NCBI GenBank assembly: GCA_040222855.1 | Contig: JAVKCD010000025.1 | Location: 62,001 to 126,000, forward strand | Length of the DNA stretch: 64,000 nt | Direction of reading: 5' to 3' | DNA from: Phycisphaeraceae bacterium | Lineage (GTDB): Bacteria > Planctomycetota > Phycisphaerae > Phycisphaerales > Phycisphaeraceae | Shown here: in pieces, positions 55,597 through 64,000 of the stretch | Numbering within the stretch: position 1 is the first letter of the stretch | Layout of the letters: each line of letters begins with the position of its first letter | The notes under the pieces: model-generated | Databases searched by the model: none | What the model was told of the DNA's origin: nothing | The model's input: only the letters and a program-made list of their open reading frames with translations | Translations under genes and position numbers: made by a program

Positions 55597-57891
55597 TTAG
55601 AGCTCCACCGCTTCGCGTTTCATCAGTCGGAGGGTCGCCGCGGTCCCGAAGAAGACCATGATGAACAGCAGGACGGCGATGGCGGCGGCCTGACCTACTT
55701 TGAACTCGGAGAACATCGCCCAGACCATGCGGGTGCCGATGACGTGCGTCTGGGTGTTGGGCGACTGGTTGGTCAGGAGCCAGATGACCTCAAAGGCTTT
55801 CATGCCGGCGATGACCAGGAAGACGATCGAGACGGAGAGGGCTTCCCAGATCAGCGGGATGGTGATGGTCCAGAACTGGTGCCAGGGGGTGGCTCCGTCG
55901 ATCTCGGCTGCTTCGTAGAGCGACTCGGGGATCGACTGCATGGCGGCGAGGTAGAGAACCATGTTGAAGCCGCAGGCGGCCCAGATCATCATCGGGATCA
56001 GCGACCAGTAGAGATTCTGTTGGGAGAGCCAGGCGTAGTTCTGAAACGACTCGAAGCCGAGCCAGACAAGACCCTCGTTGATGGGCCCGCCAGCGGGGTT
56101 GTACATCTGTTGCCAGAGCAGGATGGCGGCGACGCCGAGGAGGTTGGGGAAGAAGAAGACGATACGAAACAGCCACGAGCCCCAGACGCCACGAGACAAA
56201 CATGTAGCGAGAAAGAGGGCGAGAGGGATCACGAACGCCGGGATGACGAACATGATGAAGAGGTTGTTGCGCAGCGCGATCCAGAAGCCGTCGTCTTCGA
56301 AGAGCAGGCGCTCGAAGTGCAGCAGGCCGACGGGCTGCATGTCGGTGAGGCCATCCCACCGCTGGAGCGACCAGCCGAAGGAGCTGATGGACGGGATGAC
56401 GACAAAGAGTGAGTAGAACGCGACTGCGGGGAGCAGGAACAGTGCGACGGCGGAGATGCGGACGCGCATGCCGGCGGCTTCGACCTTGTTGCGACCGCTG
56501 TAGGCGCTGCGGATCTGCAAGACGGTCGTGATGAGGACGTAGATCACGCCTGCGCCGAGGAGGGACAGGAGGATGATGGGTTTGACGGAGTGGCGGACGG
56601 TGATGCTGTCGGGGTTGGCTTTTTCGGCGCGGATCTTGGTGGCGGCTTCTTCAAGGAAGCGGGCTTCGGCGGCGGGGTCGAAGTCTCGGGCCTCGAGGAT
56701 GCGGGTGCGGACGTCCTGCCACTGCTGGTTGATCTCGGCGAAGTCGTCATCGGGGGTGGCGGCGAAGATTGAGGTGACGGTTTCGAGGACAGCGGCGACC
56801 TCGCGGAGGTCGGGGGGGAGTGCGGTCTGGTTGACGCCCCGGATGGCAACCGGGCGGTGCTCGTTGCCGGCGATGAACGCCGCCTGCTCGGGCGAGGTGG
56901 CGAACTGCATGAAGCGGACGGCGGCTTCGGGATTGGGAGCGGCGGAGAAGATGAAGTAGTAGCCGGTCCCGCCACAGATGGCGGTCGGTTCGGCGTTGGG
57001 GCCGGGGACGTAGGGGTATTTGAAAAAGCCGACCTCGAAGTCGTCGGGGATCTGGTCGGCCATCTCGGTGAGGAGCCAGGTGCCGCACATGACCATGGCG
57101 GCGTTGCCGCGGAAGAACTCGAGCTGGGCCTGGGTGTGGCTCATGCCCTCGGCGCCGGGCTGGAAGTGTTCCTCGGCGAGCTGGCGCACGAGCCGGAGCA
57201 TCTCGATCATCACCGGGTGGTCGTAAGTCCCGGGCTCGCCCTTCTGCATGGCCTCGAAGTAGTCGCGGCCGCCGAGTTGATAGAGGGTGGTGTTGATGAG
57301 CTGGTGGAGATACTGCGGGTACTGACCCTGAAAGGCGATGGGCGCGATGCCGTCGCCTTCGGCCTTGATCTGCTCGCAGAGGGCGAGGAGCTGGTCCCAG
57401 GTCTCGGGGATTTGCCAGCCTTTTTCGCGGAAGAGCTTGCGGTTGTACCAGAAGCCGTAGGTGGAGTACCAGAGGGGGATGCCGTAGTTCTGACCGTTGT
57501 ATCGGAAGCGATCGAAGCTGCCGGGGAGGAAGGTCTCGCGCCAGGTGGGCTGTCCCGGGCCGAGGGGTTCATCGAGGAATCGGTCGAGGGGCTGGACCTT
57601 GCCGGCCTCGATGAGGCGGCCGTAGTTGACGGGGGCGTCGGAGAGTTCGGGGAAGGAGCCTTCGAGGATACGGACGCGAACCTTGTCCACGATGCGCGGG
57701 TCGCTGACGAGATCGATCTTGATGCCGGGGTTGCGGCGCTCGTACTCGCGAGCGACCTCTTCGAGCCCCCGGGCAAAGAGCATGGCCTGGACGCGGGTGG
57801 GTTCTGACTCGGCGGCGTGCGCGGTCGTGCCAGCGGCAAGGCCGAGGAGGGTGAGGATCACAAGCAGGGCAGCGGTGAGACGTGGAGGCAT
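55597..57891 (-). CDS. Fusion of extracellular solute-binding protein and MalF-type permease
   Basis: A protein of 764 residues joining two ABC-importer parts that are normally separate. Residues 1-26 are a signal peptide (ending AHAA). Residues about 27-425 are a family 1 sugar-binding protein (YERRNPGIKIDLVSD, YGIPLWYSTYGFWYNRKLF, FFRGNAAMVMCGTWLL). One hydrophobic segment at about 437-457 leads to a permease at about 470-764 with MRVRISAVALFLLPAVAFYS at its start and the EAA loop YEAAEIDGATPWHQFWTITI. It forms a pair with the MalG-type gene. Substrate unknown; an oligosaccharide is likely from the family. Confidence 0.9.
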   Translation of the reverse strand: MPPRLTAALLVILTLLGLAAGTTAHAAESEPTRVQAMLFARGLEEVAREYERRNPGIKIDLVSDPRIVDKVRVRILEGSFPELSDAPVNYGRLIEAGKVQPLDRFLDEPLGPGQPTWRETFLPGSFDRFRYNGQNYGIPLWYSTYGFWYNRKLFREKGWQIPETWDQLLALCEQIKAEGDGIAPIAFQGQYPQYLHQLINTTLYQLGGRDYFEAMQKGEPGTYDHPVMIEMLRLVRQLAEEHFQPGAEGMSHTQAQLEFFRGNAAMVMCGTWLLTEMADQIPDDFEVGFFKYPYVPGPNAEPTAICGGTGYYFIFSAAPNPEAAVRFMQFATSPEQAAFIAGNEHRPVAIRGVNQTALPPDLREVAAVLETVTSIFAATPDDDFAEINQQWQDVRTRILEARDFDPAAEARFLEEAATKIRAEKANPDSITVRHSVKPIILLSLLGAGVIYVLITTVLQIRSAYSGRNKVEAAGMRVRISAVALFLLPAVAFYSLFVVIPSISSFGWSLQRWDGLTDMQPVGLLHFERLLFEDDGFWIALRNNLFIMFVIPAFVIPLALFLATCLSRGVWGSWLFRIVFFFPNLLGVAAILLWQQMYNPAGGPINEGLVWLGFESFQNYAWLSQQNLYWSLIPMMIWAACGFNMVLYLAAMQSIPESLYEAAEIDGATPWHQFWTITIPLIWEALSVSIVFLVIAGMKAFEVIWLLTNQSPNTQTHVIGTRMVWAMFSEFKVGQAAAIAVLLFIMVFFGTAATLRLMKREAVEL

Positions 57892-57987
57892 CTGTATGGC
57901 AGGATAACAGAGGTTTAATCTTCTAGAACGATCTGGCGGGTGAATCTTTACCTGTCCTGACTATTTACCCAAAAGTGAGCAAGACCC

Positions 57988-58016
57988 TTGACTTAAGCGC
58001 TTCCTTGCGTTTTACT
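57988..58016 (+). promoter_or_regulatory. Putative promoter of a candidate small RNA
   Basis: TTGACT (57988-57993) and TTTACT (58011-58016), 17-bp spacer; start near 58023. Confidence 0.35.
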
Positions 58017-58022
58017 AATAGA

Positions 58023-58183
58023 TACGAGTCGTGTTCAGTGACTCGGGCTTGACATCTTTTTGTTTCGAGAGGACCCGTCGCGGGAGCGGCGCAGCTTGAC
58101 ATTATCGCGGGTTGATTGGCTTGCGATCCCCGTCCACCACCCCCCCCTGAGGTGTCGGCCATTCTTGGTCGGCACCTCTTTTT
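58023..58183 (+). ncRNA. Candidate small RNA ending in a strong terminator
   Basis: About 160 nt with no open frame of note. CGAGTC/GACTCG near the 5' end, CCCG-tc-GCGGG in the middle, and a strong intrinsic terminator at the end form a plausible sRNA outline. It converges on the OmpA-like gene. No known family recognised. Confidence 0.35.
58149..58183 (+). terminator. Rho-independent terminator on the plus strand
   Basis: GAGGTGTCGGCC (58149-58160) pairs with GGTCGGCACCTC (58167-58178) with two G-U pairs and a 6-nt loop, followed by TTTTT. No protein gene lies just upstream on this strand. Confidence 0.9.
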
Positions 58184-58213
58184 GCTGGGTGATGGTGATC
58201 GTCAGGCGTCCCC

Positions 58214-58241
58214 AGAAAAAACCGGCCACATAGGGCCGGCT
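58214..58241 (-). terminator. Terminator of the OmpA-like gene
   Basis: On the minus strand AGCCGGCC and GGCCGG form a stem with a 6-nt loop, followed by TTTTTTC, 25 bp after the stop. Confidence 0.85.
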
Positions 58242-58266
58242 TAGTGAGTTTCAAGTGGGGTCGGGT

Positions 58267-59151
58267 TTATTTGCTGATCAGCGGGCGGCTGACCTGCGTG
58301 TCCGGGTCCGCCGGCGTGGCGGGTGGGGGTGTGGTCGTGGCGGGGGCGGAGCTTTGGGACTGCGCCGGGGCGGCCAGCTCAGTCGGCGTGCCGGGGGTGT
58401 CGGCGAGCGGGATCAGAATGATCTCAACCCGGCGGTTGACCGGGTTGCCTGCGGCGGTGTTGGGCTCGAGAGGTCGGTAGGGGCCGTAGCCGGCGACGCC
58501 TGTGTGCGAGGCTCGGACGCCGGCGTCGCTGAGGGCGTTCATCACGGCGATGGCTCGGTGGACTGAGAGATGCCAGTTGGTCGGATGCTTCTCACGGGTG
58601 CCGGGGTTGCGGATCGGCAGGTTGTCGGTGTGGCCGATGACGCGGACCTCGTAGTCGGCGGCGGCGGGGCTGGAGAGCACCTGAGCCAGGCGTGAGAGGC
58701 CAGTTGCCGCGGAGGTGCTGACCTCGGCGGAGCCAGGGGCGAAGGTGAGGTCGGACTTGAAGCGGATCAGGGCCTGCTCCGCGTCGTACTCCATAATGTC
58801 GGCGTTGGCCTCGGCGAGCCGCTTGAGCGGTCGGTCGAGTTCGGCGGGGAGTTCCTTGACGGCGCGGGCGTCGCGGAGCTTCTGCTCGGCGGCGGCGAGG
58901 GCGGCCTGGAGTCGCGCTCGCTCGGCACGAAGGCCTTCGAGCTCCATCATCATGACGGGGTCTTTGGGGGCGGGCGCATCACGCATGGCCTGGATGGTGG
59001 CCTGAGCCTCTTCGAGGCGCATGGTGAGGTCAACGATCTGGGCTTCGGCCCGTTTGTTGACGGCTTCCAGCTCGGAGATCCGCTGCTGCGCGGCGCATCC
59101 CACGAGGCTGAAGGAACTGAGAATCATGGTTGCGATCAGCAGACGCTTCAT
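58267..59151 (-). CDS. OmpA-like peptidoglycan-binding lipoprotein
   Basis: A protein of 294 residues from ATG 59151 (AAAGGG upstream; a TTG at 59157 is possible). The signal peptide ends in the lipobox SLVGC. Residues about 25-110 form a coiled coil (ISELEAVNKRAEAQIVDLTM). The OmpA C-terminal domain follows: FAPGSAEVSTSA, YEVRVIGHTDNLPIRNPG, NWHLSVHRAIAVMNAL, GYGPYRPLEPN and NRRVEIIL. A Pro/Thr/Ala-rich tail closes it. It would tie the outer envelope to peptidoglycan, as in MotB- or Pal-type domains. Confidence 0.92.
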   Translation of the reverse strand: MKRLLIATMILSSFSLVGCAAQQRISELEAVNKRAEAQIVDLTMRLEEAQATIQAMRDAPAPKDPVMMMELEGLRAERARLQAALAAAEQKLRDARAVKELPAELDRPLKRLAEANADIMEYDAEQALIRFKSDLTFAPGSAEVSTSAATGLSRLAQVLSSPAAADYEVRVIGHTDNLPIRNPGTREKHPTNWHLSVHRAIAVMNALSDAGVRASHTGVAGYGPYRPLEPNTAAGNPVNRRVEIILIPLADTPGTPTELAAPAQSQSSAPATTTPPPATPADPDTQVSRPLISK

Positions 59152-59266
59152 CTTCAATTGCCCTTTCGGCCCAGACTTCCGGATTTAACGTATCGTCAGC
59201 AAGGTACAGCATCGGCGCGGAAAAAGCACCGATAGGGGCTGTGATCGGCCGCGATGAGGAGTGATC

Positions 59267-60517
59267 GTGAATATGGCGGACAGAACGGTTTATCTGGCCG
59301 CTGGGGTTCGGGATGCCCGTGGCGTGAATCTGAGCCCCGGAGCGGTCGTTGTCGAGGGCTCGGACCCTGTCACCGTGGTGGCCGTGGGGTCGCCCGAGGA
59401 GCTTCGGGGGGCCGGGCGGGTCGTCGATCTGGGCGATCGGCTGCTGATGCCAGCGATGGTGAACGCCCACGCCCATTTGGAACTGACGTCGCTGGGGCCG
59501 AGACCCTACGAGGCCGAGGGGGGGTTCTTTGGCTGGGTGTCCGGGGTGAGGGAACGCTCGGGCGACTTGCACCAGGAGCCGGAGGCGGAGACGAGTGTTT
59601 ATCGGGCGTCGCTGCGCGATGGGCTGAGGCAGAGTCGACTGGCGGGCGTGGCGGCGGTGGGGGATGTGGCGACCTATGACCTTGCTGCGGCGGAGCGACT
59701 GCGGAGTGGCCTGCTGGGGGTGACGTTTCTGGAGTTGTTCGGTGTCGGCGACCCGCATCATCGGGCGGCGTTGGAGCGGGTCCATCGCGGAGCGCCGGAA
59801 GGGGCTGGGTGGCAACCGCATGCGCCCTATTCGGCATCGCATTCGCTTTACGGTGCGGCGGCGTGGTCGGGGCGGCCGGTGTGCACACACTTCTGTGAGT
59901 TGATTGAAGAGGTCCAGTTCGTCGCGCACGCGGACGGCCCGTGCCGGCAGTTCCTGGAGTCGATCGGTCGGTGGAGCCCGGAGGCGGAGCCCCGGTATCG
60001 ACAGGGCTGGTCGCCGGCGTACTGGATGGAGCCGGCGCTGAGGGCGCGGCCGTGGCTGCTGGCCCACGCGCACTACCTGGATGACCGCGACATCATGCTG
60101 CTAGCCGACACCAACGCCTCGGTCGCCTACTGCCCGGTCGCTGCGGACTACTACGGTCATCCGCAGCAGGGGCGCGAGCCGCATCGGTATCAGGAGCTGA
60201 TCGCGGCAGGCGTCAACGTCTGTCTTGGGACGGATTCGATCGTGTGTCAGCCGAACAAGGCGGTGCAGCCACTTGGGATTCTGGGGCAGATGCGCAGGCT
60301 GCATCGGCGTGATGGAGCCAATCCGCAGTTGCTCCTGGAGATGGCCACCGTGCGCGGGGCGCGGGCACTGGGTTTGGACGAAGGGCTCTTCACGCTAAGC
60401 AAAGGCCCGGTGGCTGGGCTGGTCTCGGTGGCGCTGGGGCAGGCATCATCACAAGATGCACTAGGGCGTGTGCTGGACCACGACGAACCTGTTTCGCTGG
60501 TCGGGCCCGAGGGCTAG
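59267..60517 (+). CDS. Metal-dependent amidohydrolase (deaminase-like)
   Basis: A protein of about 416 residues. GAGGAG precedes GTG 59267 by five and ATG 59273 by eleven bases. MVNAHAHLELTS carries the first metal His pair, QPHAPYSAS, VCTHFCELIEE and LLAHAHYLDDRDI the next ligands, and LGTDSIVCQPNKAVQ the Asp. This layout is that of cytosine/adenine-type deaminases; aminodeoxyfutalosine deaminase for menaquinone is one option among several. It is followed 10 bp later by the DUF5658 gene. Confidence 0.85.
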   Translation: MNMADRTVYLAAGVRDARGVNLSPGAVVVEGSDPVTVVAVGSPEELRGAGRVVDLGDRLLMPAMVNAHAHLELTSLGPRPYEAEGGFFGWVSGVRERSGDLHQEPEAETSVYRASLRDGLRQSRLAGVAAVGDVATYDLAAAERLRSGLLGVTFLELFGVGDPHHRAALERVHRGAPEGAGWQPHAPYSASHSLYGAAAWSGRPVCTHFCELIEEVQFVAHADGPCRQFLESIGRWSPEAEPRYRQGWSPAYWMEPALRARPWLLAHAHYLDDRDIMLLADTNASVAYCPVAADYYGHPQQGREPHRYQELIAAGVNVCLGTDSIVCQPNKAVQPLGILGQMRRLHRRDGANPQLLLEMATVRGARALGLDEGLFTLSKGPVAGLVSVALGQASSQDALGRVLDHDEPVSLVGPEG

Positions 60518-60527
60518 GATAGGACGC

Positions 60528-60923
60528 ATGGAGCCGGGACCCGTCCAGCCTGAACCGCCGAATGAGCCACCCGCGGGCGTGCTGCAGAGGCTGCAAACGC
60601 TTCAGGTCCGATTCCCGGATGAGTACGCATGGTTCGTGCTCGTCTCGTCGATGGACCTGATGTTCACCTGGCTGATCCTGAATCTCGGCGGGCGCGAGGC
60701 CAACCCGTTCGCCAACTGGGTCTATCTCGGGCTGGGTTTCAACGGGTTGGTGATCCTCAAGTACAGCGTGGTGGTGCTGGTGATCCTGATCTGCGAGCTG
60801 ATCGCGCGTCTGCGCGAGCCAACCGCCCGCACGCTGGCGCGTCTGGCGGTCGGGATCAGCGCGTTCCCCTCGGTCTGGGCGTTGCTGCTGCTGATTGAGT
60901 TTCTGATCGAACACACGCCGTAA
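60528..60923 (+). CDS. DUF5658-like small membrane protein
   Basis: A protein of 131 residues from ATG 60528 (AGGA upstream). A Pro-rich N-terminus is followed by three hydrophobic segments. SMDLMFTWLILNLGGREANP near residue 40 is the mark of DUF5658 (Asp in the first membrane segment, then Gly-Gly and an Asn-Pro). Function unknown. It converges with nirA, nine bases apart. Confidence 0.8.
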   Translation: MEPGPVQPEPPNEPPAGVLQRLQTLQVRFPDEYAWFVLVSSMDLMFTWLILNLGGREANPFANWVYLGLGFNGLVILKYSVVVLVILICELIARLREPTARTLARLAVGISAFPSVWALLLLIEFLIEHTP

Positions 60924-60932
60924 CGCTATGCC

Positions 60933-62567
60933 TCAAGCGGTCAGCGCGACTGCATCCTCGGCCTCCACGGGGGCGACAATCAGCGACTGCAGGTACTCGG
61001 GGTCGTTGCGGTCCACCCACATCGTGAAGGTCTCGCCGTCGTCGATGCGCTCGTCGATGAAGTGATCGATGAGGTTCTTCAGCGCGAGGTGGACCTTATC
61101 GCCCTCGACCTTCTTGGCGATGATCTCGCCGAAGCGCGGGTCGGTGCCCAGGCGGGCGCCGAGCAGGACGTTGTAGCCATCGACCTTGATCGGCTTGCCG
61201 TTCTCATCCTTCTGGTCCTTGAGGACCACGGGGATGCCGGTCAGGCCGATGTCGGCGGTCTGATACTGCGAGCAGGCGTTGGGGCAGCCGGTGAAGTTGA
61301 TCGTGATGTCCTGATCAAGCTCGGTGTTCTCTTCAAGGTAGCGCAGCACGCGCCCGGCACGATGCTTGGTCTCGACCACGGCGAGGTTGCAGAACTCCGA
61401 ACCGGTGCAGGAAATCAGCAGATCACGGAGACGGTGAGCCGTTGGCGTGAGGCCCGCGCTGTCCAGCTCTTTAGTCAGGGCTTCGAGATTAGCCTCGGGC
61501 ACGTCGAGAAGGATCATGTTCTGCTTGCCGGTCAGGCGGATGCGCTTGTCGCCAGTGGCGTATTGGTCAGCGAGGTCGGCGGCGTCGGCCATGTTCTTCG
61601 CGGTCAGTCGGCCGCGTTCGATCGGGATGCCCACGTAGTAGTTACCATCCTTCTGCTGGCCGATGCCCATGTGATCCGAGTGCACGGCGGGGGGGTTCCC
61701 CAGCGCGTCATCGTGGATCAACTCGTACCCGAGGATGCCTTCGAGCGTGTCCCTGATCCACTGCCAGCCCTTGTCAGCGACAAGGAACTTCAGGCGGGCG
61801 CGGGTGCGTTTTTGACGGTAGCCGTGATCGCGGAAGAGCGTGCAGATCGCCCGTGAGACCTCGACAACCTGCTCGGGTTTCACGAAGGCCCGCATGGCCT
61901 GGCCGAAGTGAGGGGTCGAAGAGAGTCCGCCGCCGATGAGCAGGCCGTAGCCTGGCTGGCCCTGATGGGTCGCGCCGTAGAAGCCGTAGCAGTTGATCTG
62001 CGGCTGGTGGCAGTGCAACTTGCACCCGCCGATGGACGGCTTGAACTTGCGGGGTAGATTCGAGAACTCGCTGCCGGCGTCGGTGAACATCGTCGAGATG
62101 GCCTGAGCGTGCTCGGCCGAGTCGATGATCTCATCCTTGAGAACGCCCGCCAGCGGGCAGCCGACGACGTTGCGGGGGGCATCACCACAGGCGAACTGGC
62201 TGGAGAGGCCGATGTCCCAGAGCGTTTCGAGGACCGGACGGAGGTCGGCGGTGGTCAGCCAGTGGAGCTGGATGGTCTGGCGCGTCGTGATGTCGCCAAA
62301 ACCTCGGGCTCGGTCTTCGGTGATCTGGGCAATGGATCGCAGTTGTGCAGGCGTGAGCTGCCCGCCGGTGATGCGGATCCGGAGCATGAAATGGCCGTTG
62401 TTGGGCTTCTGCCGGTAGACGCCAAACCACTTAAACCGTTGTGCTACATCATCTTCCGGGATTGCATCGTAATCGCCGGAGTCCGAATAGCGCAGCAGGT
62501 CCTTGAGGACGTCGAAGCCGTCTTTGGCCTTTTTAAGCTCTTCAACAGGGTTGACCTTGGTCACCAT
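60933..62567 (-). CDS. nirA: Ferredoxin-dependent nitrite reductase (siroheme, 4Fe-4S)
   Basis: It reduces nitrite to ammonium for assimilation. It has 544 residues with two repeats of the nitrite/sulfite reductase ferredoxin-like half domain (FMLRIRITGGQLTPAQLRSI; GDITTRQTIQLHWL; later GKQNMILLDVPEANLE). The cluster cysteines are CTGSEFC and, 40 residues later, FTGCPNACSQ, bridging the 4Fe-4S cluster and siroheme. The N-terminal DVAQRFKWFGVYRQKP favours NirA over sulfite reductase, but the two families are close. No nitrate reductase gene is near. Confidence 0.88.
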   Translation of the reverse strand: MVTKVNPVEELKKAKDGFDVLKDLLRYSDSGDYDAIPEDDVAQRFKWFGVYRQKPNNGHFMLRIRITGGQLTPAQLRSIAQITEDRARGFGDITTRQTIQLHWLTTADLRPVLETLWDIGLSSQFACGDAPRNVVGCPLAGVLKDEIIDSAEHAQAISTMFTDAGSEFSNLPRKFKPSIGGCKLHCHQPQINCYGFYGATHQGQPGYGLLIGGGLSSTPHFGQAMRAFVKPEQVVEVSRAICTLFRDHGYRQKRTRARLKFLVADKGWQWIRDTLEGILGYELIHDDALGNPPAVHSDHMGIGQQKDGNYYVGIPIERGRLTAKNMADAADLADQYATGDKRIRLTGKQNMILLDVPEANLEALTKELDSAGLTPTAHRLRDLLISCTGSEFCNLAVVETKHRAGRVLRYLEENTELDQDITINFTGCPNACSQYQTADIGLTGIPVVLKDQKDENGKPIKVDGYNVLLGARLGTDPRFGEIIAKKVEGDKVHLALKNLIDHFIDERIDDGETFTMWVDRNDPEYLQSLIVAPVEAEDAVALTA

Positions 62568-62745
62568 GGGGCGGGCTCTCGCTGGATGGGGGGCTCGATC
62601 CGGCCGAGATCATCAGGGCCGGGCCATACATCCTAGCAACGCGATCGTGCTTGGCCGATAAACTGCCCGGCTCGGGCCGCCGGGCGTTGCCCTCGAACAG
62701 GGCACAGACCCGCGGCATCCCTTACTTTTTTGAGGAATGTCTCCG

Positions 62746-64000
62746 ATGCGAATCACGATGGTCGGCACGGGTTACGTGGGCTTGGTCACGGGGACCTGCC
62801 TGTCGAATACCGGCAACGACGTGACCTGTCTCGACGTGGACCCCGGCAAGATCGAGAAGCTCAAAGGCGGGGTCTCCCCCATCTACGAGCCCGGTCTTGA
62901 GGACCTGATCAAGCGCAACACCAAGGCCGGTCGGCTCGGCTTCACGCTCGACAAGCCTTCGGCATACAGCTCAGCGGAAGTCGTCTTCATCTGCGTGGGC
63001 ACGCCGTCGGACGAGGGCGGACGTGCCGACCTCAAGTATGTGCTCGCCGCCGCCGAGGACATCGGCGACGCCATCGAGGCCGCAGACGGCCCAACCGGCA
63101 GTGGCCCGGACGAGCGTCGCCCCAAGATCATCGTCGTCAAATCCACCGTTCCCGTGGGCACCAACCTCAAGGTTCGCCAGGCGATCGCGTCACGCACCAA
63201 GAAGCCTTTTCTCATGGCGTCGAATCCCGAGTTCCTCAAAGAGGGCGCGGCGATCAACGATTTCAACAAGCCCGACCGCGTCGTGCTGGGCGTTGATGCC
63301 GAGGAAGCCGGTGATCGCCTCCGCGATCTCTACACCCCCTTCGTCCGCCAGGGCAACCCGATCTTTGTCATGGACATCCCGTCTGCGGAGATGGTCAAGT
63401 ACGCCTCGAATGCCATGCTCGCGACCAAGATCTCGTTCATCAACGAAGTGGCCGGGCTCTGTGAGTCTTACGGCGCGAACATCGACGAGGTCCGCCGCGG
63501 GATGTGCGCCGACGCCCGCATCGGCAACCAGTTCCTCTACCCCGGCCTGGGCTATGGCGGGTCGTGCTTCCCCAAGGATGTGCTGGCTTGCGTGTCGATG
63601 GGTGATGAGGCCAATCGCCCGACCACGCTCCTGGCAGCAGTCCATCAGGTCAATCAGCAGCAGCGCTCGGCGTTTCTGGAGAAGATCGACCGACACTTCG
63701 GCGGGTCCAGCTCGCCGGCTGACCTCAAAGGCGTCACCATCGCCGTCTGGGGCATCGCCTTCAAGCCCGGGACCGATGACATCCGCGAAGCCCCGTCGAT
63801 CACGTTAATGAACGCCCTGATCGAGCGCGGCGCCAAGGTCATCGCCCACGACCCGGTCGCCCACGAGACCGCCAAGCAGGTCATGGGCGATCGCATCAGC
63901 TACGTCGATCGCATGGACGATGCCCTCAACGATGCGCACGCCCTGGTGATCTGCACCGACTGGGACGAGTTCAAGCACCCCGACTTCAGCCGGATGCGCA
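62746..64000 (+). CDS. ugd: UDP-glucose 6-dehydrogenase, 3' end beyond the window
   Basis: It oxidises UDP-glucose to UDP-glucuronate for polysaccharides. The ATG at 62746 has GAGGA about nine bases upstream; 418 codons are present, most of the family length. TMVGTGYVGLVTGTCLS is the NAD fold, CVGTPSDEGG and KSTVPVGT follow, and GLGYGGSCFPKD holds the catalytic Cys. VWGIAFKPGTDDIREAPSI is the UDP-binding part. A GDP-mannose dehydrogenase would look similar, but the overall text fits UDP-glucose dehydrogenase better. It may serve the same surface glycan as gmd and fcl. Confidence 0.93.
   Translation, partial: MRITMVGTGYVGLVTGTCLSNTGNDVTCLDVDPGKIEKLKGGVSPIYEPGLEDLIKRNTKAGRLGFTLDKPSAYSSAEVVFICVGTPSDEGGRADLKYVLAAAEDIGDAIEAADGPTGSGPDERRPKIIVVKSTVPVGTNLKVRQAIASRTKKPFLMASNPEFLKEGAAINDFNKPDRVVLGVDAEEAGDRLRDLYTPFVRQGNPIFVMDIPSAEMVKYASNAMLATKISFINEVAGLCESYGANIDEVRRGMCADARIGNQFLYPGLGYGGSCFPKDVLACVSMGDEANRPTTLLAAVHQVNQQQRSAFLEKIDRHFGGSSSPADLKGVTIAVWGIAFKPGTDDIREAPSITLMNALIERGAKVIAHDPVAHETAKQVMGDRISYVDRMDDALNDAHALVICTDWDEFKHPDFSRMR

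Larger units (their letters stand above)
57892..58266. other. Intergenic region with a candidate small RNA and two terminators
   Basis: No protein gene. It holds a putative plus-strand promoter, small hairpins, a strong plus-strand terminator and the minus-strand terminator of the OmpA-like gene. GCTTGACAT occurs twice 49 bp apart (near 58047 and 58096). Confidence 0.5.

Noticed and set aside
54709-56412. 567-codon plus-strand frame opposite the importer genes
   Set aside because: Low-complexity Glu/Gly/Asp sequence without motifs, antisense to two clear transporter genes.

Overview
The window looks like chromosomal DNA of a GC-rich planctomycete, most likely of the Phycisphaerae. The pointers are an LEPR-XLL N-terminal motif, PEP-CTERM C-termini, planctomycete-style dockerin repeats, prepilin-type proteins with an H-X9-DG-like end, a SpoIVB-type S55 protein, a DUF5658 protein and a B12-dependent ribonucleotide reductase. 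This placement is an inference from gene content; no rRNA gene is present.

Layout. 1-6.9 kb is a surface and polysaccharide locus: an LEPR-XLL protein with a GH50-like domain on the minus strand (cut by the window edge), divergent from two paralogous PEP-CTERM proteins that share its lectin-like module, followed by an FAD-dependent oxidoreductase. 7.2-9.5 kb is mobile DNA: an insertion element with 24-bp inverted repeats next to the remnant of a serine recombinase. 9.7-15 kb holds tRNA-Ser, truB, tatC, queA, small envelope proteins and tRNA-Phe. 15.3-17.7 kb is the rplK-rplA-rplJ-rplL operon with a strong terminator. 17.8-25.3 kb has an FkbM methyltransferase, a DinG-like helicase, an ArsC-like protein without its catalytic residues, a nitroreductase, an unknown exported protein, eno and rpmH. 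25.3-33.6 kb has two coupled exported proteins (an S55 peptidase-like protein and a repeat/Fn3-like protein), rnc, a DUF2934 protein, bcp, a prepilin-like protein and gmd. 33.7-36.2 kb is a dapB-dapA-dapD lysine/diaminopimelate operon preceded by a Lys-rich mini-ORF. 36.2-40.0 kb has an SLBB protein, fcl, ribF and an NrnA-type phosphoesterase. 40.0-41.0 kb is about 1 kb of non-coding DNA with a candidate structured RNA. 41-46.1 kb has dcd, an AT-richer orphan gene, a lipoprotein and nrdJ. 46.3-53.7 kb has an O-antigen ligase-like protein, an orphan ABC ATPase with ctaB and ctaA, and a citramalate synthase. 53.8-58 kb has a sulfotransferase and an ABC sugar importer whose binding protein and first permease are fused. 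58-64 kb has a candidate small RNA, an OmpA-like lipoprotein, an amidohydrolase, a DUF5658 protein, nirA and the start of a UDP-glucose dehydrogenase gene.

How they fit together. gmd and fcl make GDP-fucose; UDP-glucose dehydrogenase, SLBB, O-antigen ligase, FkbM and sulfotransferase genes suggest a methylated or sulfated surface polysaccharide made from scattered loci. The agarase-like gene and the sugar importer suggest uptake of marine algal polysaccharide. The rest is housekeeping: translation, tRNA modification, dNTP supply, heme A, isoleucine and lysine biosynthesis, and nitrite assimilation.

The best leads for something undescribed are the binding protein-permease fusion, the shared module of the surface locus, the degenerate ArsC-like protein, the Lys-rich mini-ORF before dapB and the two candidate RNAs.
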